A DNA stretch of 64,000 nucleotides from Cerasibacillus quisquiliarum (GTDB lineage: Bacteria; Bacillota; Bacilli; Bacillales; Amphibacillaceae): contig NZ_JACHHA010000004.1 in assembly GCF_014202495.1 (NCBI RefSeq), positions 124,001 to 188,000 of the forward strand, in the 5' to 3' direction. Shown one piece after another: positions 8,998 through 16,716 of the stretch. Position 1 is the first letter of the stretch. Every line of letters begins with the position of its first letter. Under the pieces are notes generated by a model. That model saw only the letters and a list, made by a program, of their open reading frames with translations. It did no database searches and was not told where the DNA came from. The position numbers and the translations under genes were made by a program.

Positions 8998-9019
8998 ATA
9001 CATATCTATGTATATTATA
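8998..9019 (-). promoter_or_regulatory. palindrome next to the -10 box of the nuclease gene
   Basis: On the minus strand TATAAT (9014-9019) is followed at once by the 16-bp palindrome ATACATA-GA-TATGTAT (8998-9013), about 43 bases before the nuclease start codon. The -35 is weak. The position over the likely transcription start suggests an operator that limits nuclease expression. Confidence 0.5.
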
Positions 9020-9051
9020 CAACAAATTCTGAAATTAATTGTTAGTCTTAT

Positions 9052-9867
9052 TCAACCACCCAACAACTCTTCCTCTAAAATCCTTAACACTTTTTCCGTT
9101 TGTAGCACGAGATCTATGATTTCTTCTTTAGTAAACTTCCCGATAAAATCTTGGGCATGTGCAAGGTCGTTTCTTAAACTTTCTATTCGTCGGAAATAGT
9201 CTCGCATTTTATTTTTCGATGGAAAAGGAAGAATTGTATACATATCTTTCAGAGACAACACAATATCACGCTTATCACAAAGTTGTAAGCAGTCTATCAG
9301 CTGGATTTCTTCGTTCACTTTTTTCCTCTCATTGAAGAGGCGATAAGCTTCTCTTAATCGACTCTTATTTAAATAAGGCTTCCATTCTTCATAAGGTAAA
9401 TACTTCTTAATCCATTGTAATAAGTACATTTCTGTTAACGACACAAGCCCGAAGAGAAACAGCTGGACAGGTGCCTTTTGCAAATCTGCATGGGTGACAA
9501 GTTTACTTATTCGATTTTCTTCTAAAACGAAGATGCGCTTTGTTTCTTTGAATAAGTAAAGTGTTTTAAGTAATGAAGTGGAGTCAGATACAACTTCTGT
9601 CGTAATAAACGATTTCATTTTATCTCGACAAATACCATCACTAAGGTCATGCTTTTCAATATATCCGATGACCTTCCCATTCTCTTCAACACCTAAGCAA
9701 TCAAAATCGTGGGTATCCATAATATGTAAAGCATTAGCGGTCCGCTCATCTGCTTGACAGACGACCAATTCCTCAGCGATATGATCTATATGAATATCAT
9801 GTAAAAATAAAGAACGTAAACTTTGATGTGGAGATTTCTTATTAGAAGACGATTCTATCCGTTTCAT
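9052..9867 (-). CDS. CBS-domain protein with C-terminal HEPN-like domain
   Basis: Two N-terminal CBS motifs (about residues 27-76 and 84-132, with DCLGVEENGKVIGYI and RIFVLEENRISKLV) usually bind adenine nucleotides. The all-helical C-terminal region (about 135-271) ends in RIESLRNDLAHAQDF. Its Arg232-X4-His237 matches the Rx4-6H active-site motif of HEPN RNases. A CBS-gated HEPN protein could be a nucleotide-sensing RNase or a non-toxic regulator; no function is known to me. It sits 96 bases upstream of the restriction nuclease on the same strand. It may belong to the same defence island or be an unrelated neighbour. The downstream gap holds its own promoter-like site. Confidence 0.7.
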   Translation of the reverse strand: MKRIESSSNKKSPHQSLRSLFLHDIHIDHIAEELVVCQADERTANALHIMDTHDFDCLGVEENGKVIGYIEKHDLSDGICRDKMKSFITTEVVSDSTSLLKTLYLFKETKRIFVLEENRISKLVTHADLQKAPVQLFLFGLVSLTEMYLLQWIKKYLPYEEWKPYLNKSRLREAYRLFNERKKVNEEIQLIDCLQLCDKRDIVLSLKDMYTILPFPSKNKMRDYFRRIESLRNDLAHAQDFIGKFTKEEIIDLVLQTEKVLRILEEELLGG

Positions 9868-9937
9868 TGCAATATACTCCTCATAAACGTTTTCTATGAT
9901 TAAATATAGTATAGTTCAAATATAGAAACAACTCAGC

Positions 9938-9966
9938 AAAAAACCATCCTTCTTTAGAAAGGATGG
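9938..9966 (-). terminator. terminator of the lyase/ABC operon
   Basis: On the minus strand CCATCCTT and AAGGATGG pair across seven bases and are followed by TTTTTT, 17 bases past the lyase stop. Confidence 0.85.
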
Positions 9967-9982
9967 AATAAATATCGGTGTT

Positions 9983-11383
9983 TTATTTTTTTCGATTGGC
10001 AATCATTTGTTTAACAACTTGAGGATTTGTCCCTCCTGTTACTTTTCTTCTATTGATGAAATGCTTTGGGTCAATTATACCCTCCCAATCCTCTTCAGTT
10101 AATTCAACATCATCTAACCAGCGATTAATTTGCTCAACATCAATTTCATATAATTCTTTACCTTTTTCAATTGCCTTCTTAGAAACTTTACTAGCCATTT
10201 GATGTGCCTTTCTAAAAGAAATCCCATAATCTCTGGCAAGTACATCTGCTAATTCTGTAATTGTAATCATGTTTTCTCTTGCCTGCTGATAAGCACGCTT
10301 TTTATTAAACTCCATTGTTAACATTACAGCATGCATGAGTCGTAACACACGATTAGCTTTTTCATAACCTTGATATAAATGTGGCTGTAAATCATCTTCA
10401 GTATCGTTAATGTCACCAAATGGTGTATTATGAATCATATGTACAACAGCTAAACCTTCAGCTGCTGCACTACTAGCAAGTGATCTAGAGTGTTCAATTG
10501 AGACTGGATTTCTCTTTTGTGGCATAATACTACTTATTTGTACATATGCATCAGAAACACGCAACAATCCTACTTCTTTGGAAGTCATACGTAAAAATTC
10601 TTGTAACCAGCGTCCCATATTCGTCATTAAACTGATAAGCGTTTGAGCAGCCTCTAGTAAATAATCTGCCGCTCCAATCGCATCATAAGAGTTTTCAACG
10701 AGCCCGTCAAATCCTAATAATTCAACCATCCGTTCACGGTTAATATTAAAACCTGTCGTCGTAATGGCTGCTGCTCCCATTGGAGACTGATTAACTGTAG
10801 TGTAGGTATTCTCCAACCGATCTATGTCACGTAAAAGTCCATCATAAATCGCAACCAAATAATGCCCAAAAGTTGTTGGTTGGGCTGGTTGAGTATGAGT
10901 GTGTGCAGGCATAATGGATTCAATATGTTGTTCTGCCTGGTAAAGAATCGCATCTCCTAATTTCCTAGCATTATCAATTGTTTGTTGTATATAGGTTCTT
11001 AATACGATGCGATACATAGCTTCACCCATATCATTACGACTTTTTGCGATATGCATTTTTCCAGCTAGATCTTCACCGATTAAGTCGCCTATCTTAGATT
11101 CAACAAGAAAAAATAAGTCTTCATATTGCGGTGAGTATTCTAAATCATCTTTACCTTTCTGTTCAATCACTTGCACACCCTCTAGAATTCTCTCCAATTC
11201 GGACTTCTTTAGTATCCCTTGTTCACATAACATCGTTGTATGTGCCTTATGAATTTGAAACATAGCTTCGAATAAATATGTCTTCTGATCATAGAAAACC
11301 GGCTTTAATAGTGATTCAACATACTCTTTTCCTGGAAAATGTTTTCCATCCTTTTCCTCAAATTGTTCTTTCAATGTTGTCAT
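9983..11383 (-). CDS. argininosuccinate lyase-like enzyme of the fumarase/aspartase superfamily
   Basis: A C-N lyase expected to release fumarate from a succinyl-amino substrate. It carries the superfamily signature SSIMPQKRNP (near residue 280) and HTHTQPAQPTT (near 158). In place of the argininosuccinate lyase loop GRSRNDQ it has AKSRNDMGE, suggesting a different substrate. Length (466 residues) is normal. It is the last gene of an operon with an ABC importer and a ROK regulator and has no arginine-synthesis gene nearby. A catabolic role on an imported compound therefore fits better than arginine synthesis. ATG at 11383 follows AAAAGGTGG by eight bases; GTG at 11395 overlaps that site. Confidence 0.78.
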   Translation of the reverse strand: MTTLKEQFEEKDGKHFPGKEYVESLLKPVFYDQKTYLFEAMFQIHKAHTTMLCEQGILKKSELERILEGVQVIEQKGKDDLEYSPQYEDLFFLVESKIGDLIGEDLAGKMHIAKSRNDMGEAMYRIVLRTYIQQTIDNARKLGDAILYQAEQHIESIMPAHTHTQPAQPTTFGHYLVAIYDGLLRDIDRLENTYTTVNQSPMGAAAITTTGFNINRERMVELLGFDGLVENSYDAIGAADYLLEAAQTLISLMTNMGRWLQEFLRMTSKEVGLLRVSDAYVQISSIMPQKRNPVSIEHSRSLASSAAAEGLAVVHMIHNTPFGDINDTEDDLQPHLYQGYEKANRVLRLMHAVMLTMEFNKKRAYQQARENMITITELADVLARDYGISFRKAHQMASKVSKKAIEKGKELYEIDVEQINRWLDDVELTEEDWEGIIDPKHFINRRKVTGGTNPQVVKQMIANRKK

Positions 11384-11407
11384 TAATAAATCCACCTTTT
11401 CACAAAT

Positions 11408-13093
11408 TTATAGCGCTTTATCCGCTTTTACCCCAAAAATTCTCGTTGAAATAAACATAACGATAGCGATTAGCCCGACTTGAATCATGCCATAAGCGGC
11501 CGCTTGACCGATATTGAACATACGTAACTGATTCATGATTTCAATTGAAATTGGACGATTTCCTAGTGTATAAAGTAAAACAGATGTTGGGAATTCTCCA
11601 ACTGCTTGCACAAATGCTAACAGTGTACCACTTAAGACACCTGGTAAAATGATTGGAATAACAACTCTCCTAAAAGTATAAAACCATTTTGCCCCTAAGT
11701 TTTGAGCTGCCTCCTCAATAGAATCATCTAACTGTTCTAAAACCGCATTCGTAGAACGAACAACGAGCGGTAGAAAACGTACGAAATAAGCAAGTGGCAG
11801 AATCCAAAAGGTTCCGACTAGTATGTTTCCAAATGAGAAAACAGATGGCTTATTAAATGCTAAAATTAAGTTCATGCCAACTACAGTTGCTGGTAACGCC
11901 CACGGGATCATGACTAGAATATCTAGTAAATTTTTACCAATAAAGCTTCTCTTTACTAATGCATAAGATGTAATAACACCAAATACAAGAACACCTAAAC
12001 ATGCAATAAAAGCCATGAATAAACTATTTCTAACTGGTTCCCAAATATGGGGATCTTCAAAAAGCAAACGGAAATTTTCAAGACCTAATGCCGTTGGATA
12101 TGTCTGCCATGTCCATGCACCATCAGGGACAAGTGATAATACTAATAAAGTTGCATGTGGTAATAATAGAATAATCATCGCTATGATACCTATTGACACC
12201 ATTGTCCATTTAATAAAAGGATTATTCACCTCACTACGATGTGCTCCAATTCCTTTTGATGCCATCCGGTAATCTTTTCTTCCTTGATACCACCGCATAA
12301 ATAGTAGAAAAGAAATAGACACAATAGATAAGATGACGGATTGAGTAGCCGCCATTTCCAAATCACCATTAATCTTAGAGAAATAGATTTGTAGACTTAA
12401 TACACGAAAGCCACCAGCTAATAAGAATGGCGCACTAAAAGATGCCATAGATACCATGAAAACGAGTAATGATGCAGCGACAATTCCTGGTGTCAGTAAC
12501 GGAAATGTAACTTTCCAAAATACTTTAAATTTGCTCGCTCCAAGGCTTAATGCTGATTCTTCCATAGATGGGTCAATATTATTTAATGCTGATGATGTTG
12601 TGATATAAAAGTATGGATACATCGTATAAGCATGAACAATTAATATACCAGATATGCCCCCAATACTGAATGGAACTTCCGATAAATTAAATATATCTTT
12701 AATTGCATTTGGAACAAGTCCAGCTTCTCCATACAAAAACATAAACGCAATGACTCCAACAAGCGACGGAAGCACAATCGGCATAATCGCAATATTCGAA
12801 AAAAATTTCCTGCCTGGAAAATCATATCGATTAAAGATATAGGCCAATGGAATACCAATTAATGCACTAAACAACACAGATAGTAATGAAATCCATATAG
12901 AATTCCATAAAGCTTCAAAATTTGCTGCTGATTTTGCACCAAAGAAATCTTTATAATTTTGAAGAGAGAATACACCATTTCTTTTAATACTTTCGAGAAA
13001 TGTTTCAAAGGTTGGATAAAGAACATAGCCAGTTAATATGACGACAACAGGTATTAAAAGAAATATTGTCTTTCGCTTTTCAGCATTCAACAT
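11408..13093 (-). CDS. ABC transporter permease, two fused permease domains (FbpB/ThiP type)
   Basis: A 561-residue membrane protein with about twelve hydrophobic segments in two homologous halves. Each half carries the ABC inner-membrane loop: EESALSLGASKFKVFWKVTFP near residue 180 and EEAAQNLGAKWFYTFRRVVIP near 470. These bind the ATPase. Fused double permeases are typical of ferric-iron, thiamine and 2-aminoethylphosphonate importers. It starts eight bases past the ATPase stop behind AAGGAGTG and is followed within 25 bases by the lyase. The transported substrate is unknown. Confidence 0.88.
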   Translation of the reverse strand: MLNAEKRKTIFLLIPVVVILTGYVLYPTFETFLESIKRNGVFSLQNYKDFFGAKSAANFEALWNSIWISLLSVLFSALIGIPLAYIFNRYDFPGRKFFSNIAIMPIVLPSLVGVIAFMFLYGEAGLVPNAIKDIFNLSEVPFSIGGISGILIVHAYTMYPYFYITTSSALNNIDPSMEESALSLGASKFKVFWKVTFPLLTPGIVAASLLVFMVSMASFSAPFLLAGGFRVLSLQIYFSKINGDLEMAATQSVILSIVSISFLLFMRWYQGRKDYRMASKGIGAHRSEVNNPFIKWTMVSIGIIAMIILLLPHATLLVLSLVPDGAWTWQTYPTALGLENFRLLFEDPHIWEPVRNSLFMAFIACLGVLVFGVITSYALVKRSFIGKNLLDILVMIPWALPATVVGMNLILAFNKPSVFSFGNILVGTFWILPLAYFVRFLPLVVRSTNAVLEQLDDSIEEAAQNLGAKWFYTFRRVVIPIILPGVLSGTLLAFVQAVGEFPTSVLLYTLGNRPISIEIMNQLRMFNIGQAAAYGMIQVGLIAIVMFISTRIFGVKADKAL

Positions 13094-13100
13094 GAAATGG

Positions 13101-14192
13101 TCACTCCTTCATCTTGGGAACTACACGGACACGATTTTCAGGTAACTGTACGTAGACTTTAGTGCCTTCTTTTTTATAAGATTCAATGCCTTGATTTAAT
13201 TCTGTCACCCTTATCGTTGTATTATCATCTATTTTCACTAATAGATGTAAAGATTCTCCTGTAAATTGAACAAGATCAATGACTCCCTCAAACACATTGT
13301 TACCTTCAATTTTATTCTCTGATATTATCACAGCTTCTGGACGTACAGAAATATACAGTTCATCTGTTTCCTGATATTTAGCTATGTTATGACTTGATTC
13401 ATTTACATAAATAGATGTTTCTTTATAACGGTAAACTCTTTGTGAATCTATTGTTTTTTCGTATATTATTGGTAAGAGATTAGTTTCACCAATAAATTGA
13501 GCAACAAAATCATTAACAGGTTTATTATATATTTCTGTTGGCGTTCCAACTTGTTGACATTCCCCGAAATTAAAGACTGCTATCCGATCACTCATCGTCA
13601 GTGCTTCTACTTGATCATGTGTGACATAAACAGTTGTAATCCCAAATTCTCTTTGTAATCTCAATAGCTCTGCTCGCATTTCATCACGTAAACGAGCGTC
13701 AAGATTACTTAATGGCTCATCTAATAAAAGAATATCAGGTTCTATCACTAACGCCCTGGCTAGAGCAACTCGCTGTTGTTGACCACCGCTAAGTTGACTT
13801 ACTTGACGATTGATATATTCCTTTAATCGTACCTTTTCAAGCACACTTTCAACACGTTGTTTTGTCTCCTTTTTACTTATTTTTCTAACCTTTAAACCAA
13901 AAGCAACATTTTCATAAACAGTCATATGAGGAAAGAGGGCATAGTTCTGAAAAACCATGCCCGTGTTACGTTTTTCTGGTGGAACGGTCGTCATATCCTT
14001 CTCATTAAACTTAACGACCCCTTCTGTTGGATAGTAAAATCCAGCAATCATTCTTAGAGTTGTTGTTTTACCACATCCACTCGGGCCTAGAAACGTAAAG
14101 AATTCTCCCTCATTTATAACTAGATCTAGATTCTTGACTGCTGTCACCTTTCCAAACTGCTTTGTAATTTGTGATAAATGTACTGTTGACAT
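13101..14192 (-). CDS. ABC transporter ATP-binding protein (PotA/FbpC type)
   Basis: A 363-residue ATPase that drives the adjacent fused permease. Visible are Walker A GPSGCGKTT (near residue 36), the Q-loop in MVFQNYALFP, the signature LSGGQQQR (near 136), Walker B DILLLDEP, and a C-terminal TOBE-like regulatory domain (about 240-360) as in importers for spermidine, iron and maltose. The ribosome binding site AAAAGGGG lies ten bases before the ATG. It follows the binding-protein gene by 26 bases in one operon. Confidence 0.92.
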   Translation of the reverse strand: MSTVHLSQITKQFGKVTAVKNLDLVINEGEFFTFLGPSGCGKTTTLRMIAGFYYPTEGVVKFNEKDMTTVPPEKRNTGMVFQNYALFPHMTVYENVAFGLKVRKISKKETKQRVESVLEKVRLKEYINRQVSQLSGGQQQRVALARALVIEPDILLLDEPLSNLDARLRDEMRAELLRLQREFGITTVYVTHDQVEALTMSDRIAVFNFGECQQVGTPTEIYNKPVNDFVAQFIGETNLLPIIYEKTIDSQRVYRYKETSIYVNESSHNIAKYQETDELYISVRPEAVIISENKIEGNNVFEGVIDLVQFTGESLHLLVKIDDNTTIRVTELNQGIESYKKEGTKVYVQLPENRVRVVPKMKE

Positions 14193-14218
14193 TAAACAGC
14201 AACCCCTTTTATAGCATG

Positions 14219-15310
14219 TTATTCACTCTTATCCTTACTGGCATTTTTGATATGGTTATCCCAATAATCCATCCATTCATCAGATTTTTCTTGGAATAGA
14301 GCCCAATCTATATCCATTGGTTTAATTTCCGTCTCTGTTATCCAATCAGGTAAATTCTCTACATCTGTTCGTGTAGGAATACGATAATACTTCTCTGCTA
14401 AAAGCTGCATAGCCTCTGGCGTATTAACAAATTCATAAAAAGCCTCAGCGGCTTTTGGATGTGGTGCGTCTTTAATTATTGCAATTCCTTCTGTAAGAAC
14501 AGGTGTCCCACTTTCGGGAATAACATAGTCAAATGGGTAATCCTTTTCCTCTGCTAACATAACAGTATCAGGCATATTCCAAACCGTTAATTTACCTACC
14601 CCTTTAGCGATATCGTTATACATAATTTCTGGGTTTGCGGAATATTCTTTTGTGTTATCATCTAATTTCTTTAACCATTCATAACCTTCGCTAGGATCTT
14701 CTGTATCTTTATATGTTCTATAAATCATAGCTGAATAAATCGTTCTCATTGTTCCTGAAGCAAGTGGATAGCGAATAATGATATCATCTTTCCACTTTGG
14801 ATCTAGTAAATCATCCCAATCTTTCGGTACTTCGTCTTCTGATAGTTCTTTTGAGTTATATAAAATCACTTCTGGCGTAATGGAAGTACCTGTCCACATC
14901 CAATCTGGATCATAATACATCTCATCTAATGCGTCAGCATAGGATGGCTTATATTCTTGTAACAATCCTTCTTCCTTAGCTTGATCAAAGTTTACCTGAG
15001 GAGCACCCCACCAAACATCGGCTTGAGGATTATTTTTTTCTGAACGAACACGGTCAAGGATTTCCTGAGACCCCATATCTAAAAACTCCATTTTAATACC
15101 ATACTCTTCCTCAAATTGTTTCTGAAAATCACTTAAAATATCTTTTCCATGCGGCGAATACACAACTACTTTTTCTTCTAAGTCTTCATTTCCAGTGGTT
15201 TGCTTATCATTTGTATCTTTTTTATCTTCACTTGCCATACAACCCGTTAAAAACATACCGAATAATAATAGTGCCATGAATAAAAAACTTCTTTTAAACA
15301 TATTTTGCAT
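14219..15310 (-). CDS. ABC transporter substrate-binding lipoprotein (Fe3+/family 1 type)
   Basis: Captures the substrate outside the membrane. A lipoprotein signal with lipobox LTGC (Cys24) is followed by an acidic linker and a periplasmic-binding fold of the AfuA/FutA/PhnS type: VVYSPHGKDIL starts the first lobe and ADVWWGAPQ lies near residue 100. I cannot see the two adjacent tyrosines typical of ferric-binding proteins, so iron is not assured. ATG 15310 follows AAGGGG with seven bases of spacing. First structural gene after the ROK regulator, 17 bases downstream. Confidence 0.88.
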   Translation of the reverse strand: MQNMFKRSFLFMALLLFGMFLTGCMASEDKKDTNDKQTTGNEDLEEKVVVYSPHGKDILSDFQKQFEEEYGIKMEFLDMGSQEILDRVRSEKNNPQADVWWGAPQVNFDQAKEEGLLQEYKPSYADALDEMYYDPDWMWTGTSITPEVILYNSKELSEDEVPKDWDDLLDPKWKDDIIIRYPLASGTMRTIYSAMIYRTYKDTEDPSEGYEWLKKLDDNTKEYSANPEIMYNDIAKGVGKLTVWNMPDTVMLAEEKDYPFDYVIPESGTPVLTEGIAIIKDAPHPKAAEAFYEFVNTPEAMQLLAEKYYRIPTRTDVENLPDWITETEIKPMDIDWALFQEKSDEWMDYWDNHIKNASKDKSE

Positions 15311-15327
15311 TTTTATTCCCCTTTTCT

Positions 15328-16491
15328 TTAAATGTTTAAAATACTATCATGCTCTTTCAAAAACAACGCTGCTGCCCCAACCACCCCTGCTTCTTTACCA
15401 AAAGCAGTTTGCGCTAACTCACATGATTGCGGTGTATAGCGCTTTAAAATATCGTTTATCTGATTTTTAATGATTGGATACGCTCCGCTCACACCACCTC
15501 CTAGAATGATAATTTCCGGATTTAATAGAGATATATAGTTTGCGATCCCAAGTGCTAAATTTTCAATAGCGAAATTTACTACTTCTTTTGCATCCCCGCT
15601 TCCCTCCTGATACATATTAAATACTTCTTTTGCATGAACTTTCTTATTAATTCGTTCAGTCATCATTTGACCAATTGCCGAGCCGCCTGCAATGCTTTCT
15701 AAAAAACCATATCCAGAATAGGTTGGTTGAAAGTCTTTTGCGTGTAACCGATCTGTAACCATATGACCCATTTCACCAGCACTATAGTTGGTTCCGCGAT
15801 ATAATTCATTATTTATGATAATTCCACTTCCGATTCCTGTTCCAATTGCGATATAAATGATATTTTTCTTGTCTTTTCCTTTTCCCTTCCAATGTTCCCC
15901 TAATACACCTACGTTCACATCATTATCTATGTAAAATGGAAAATCAAAATATTTTTCTAACTCTTTTTTAACAGGGTAATTTTGCCAGCCTAACGCTGGA
16001 GCATCATAAACAAATCCATCTTGAACATTTGTGATTCCAGGTACACCAACTCCCATTCCGAATATTTTAAATTGTGGTATACTTTTTTTCTTAATCATCT
16101 GTTCAACAGTAGATTGTAATTTTTCAAACAATTCATCTGTAGTGTTTTGTGGTGTAGGAAACTCATCATAAGATAATATTTCACCATTTAAATCAGTCAT
16201 CCCTACTGATACATTTGTTCCACCAATATCAACCCCGATAATATAATATTTCTTCGGGTTAAACATTAAATTTATAGGTTTTCTCCCACCACTTGCTGTA
16301 GAATCGCCCTGTCCAACTTCATTTACCCATTCATCCTCAATCAACTGATTAACTAAAGTTGATACGGTCGGACGGCTAATTCTAATTTTTTTTGCTATAT
16401 CAGCTCTTGATATCGGCTCGTCATCACGAATACATTTTAATACGAGTCGCTTATTGATTTGCTTAATAAGTTTTGCATTCTTTTTTTGCAT
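15328..16491 (-). CDS. ROK-family transcriptional regulator
   Basis: An N-terminal winged helix-turn-helix (about residues 5-60, ISRADIAKKIRISRPTVSTLVNQL) precedes a ROK sugar-kinase-like domain with IIGVDIGGTNVSVG (near 88) and GTGIGSGIIINNELYRG. The usual ROK zinc motif CxCGxxGCxE after the metal-binding GH is missing: the stretch after AGEMGH runs to GYGFLES with no cysteine. Ligand sensing may therefore differ from XylR or NagC. ATG 16491 follows AGGGG by eight bases; the ATG at 16509 lacks a site. First gene of the ABC/lyase operon, probably its local repressor. Confidence 0.88.
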   Translation of the reverse strand: MQKKNAKLIKQINKRLVLKCIRDDEPISRADIAKKIRISRPTVSTLVNQLIEDEWVNEVGQGDSTASGGRKPINLMFNPKKYYIIGVDIGGTNVSVGMTDLNGEILSYDEFPTPQNTTDELFEKLQSTVEQMIKKKSIPQFKIFGMGVGVPGITNVQDGFVYDAPALGWQNYPVKKELEKYFDFPFYIDNDVNVGVLGEHWKGKGKDKKNIIYIAIGTGIGSGIIINNELYRGTNYSAGEMGHMVTDRLHAKDFQPTYSGYGFLESIAGGSAIGQMMTERINKKVHAKEVFNMYQEGSGDAKEVVNFAIENLALGIANYISLLNPEIIILGGGVSGAYPIIKNQINDILKRYTPQSCELAQTAFGKEAGVVGAAALFLKEHDSILNI

Positions 16492-16612
16492 TGTTACGTC
16501 CCCTAACATGACTTATTCAGATAAAATAAATGGGATTAATTTCTTTACATATTGCCTCATTGTTTTAGTTAATTAAATTTACTTACAAACCAACCGTTAT
16601 GTTTATTATATA

Positions 16613-16626
16613 TGAAAGCACTTACA
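16613..16626 (-). promoter_or_regulatory. cre-like catabolite control site
   Basis: TGTAAGTGCTTTCA on the minus strand fits the CcpA cre pattern TGWAANCGNTNWCA with one mismatch in the central CG. It lies about 120 bases before the ROK gene start. A short palindrome TTACA-N2-TGTAA (16622-16633) overlaps it. Confidence 0.4.
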
Positions 16627-16676
16627 TTTGTAAAGGATTTTGCAAAGTTTTCGAAATAAAAAATTAATAGGTTTAT

Positions 16677-16710
16677 GCGAACCCTCTTATATCAATTTAA
16701 AAGGGCTCGC
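16677..16710 (-). terminator. terminator of the PIG-L deacetylase gene
   Basis: On the minus strand GCGAGCCCT and AGGGTTCGC pair with one mismatch, seven bases past the stop; a T-rich tract follows after ten bases. It separates this gene from the ROK operon. Confidence 0.6.
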
Positions 16711-16716
16711 AAAACT

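Noticed and set aside
9983-11383. Annotation as biosynthetic argininosuccinate lyase (argH)
   Set aside because: The superfamily signature fits, but the substrate loop differs from ArgH, no arginine genes are near, and the gene is in an importer operon.
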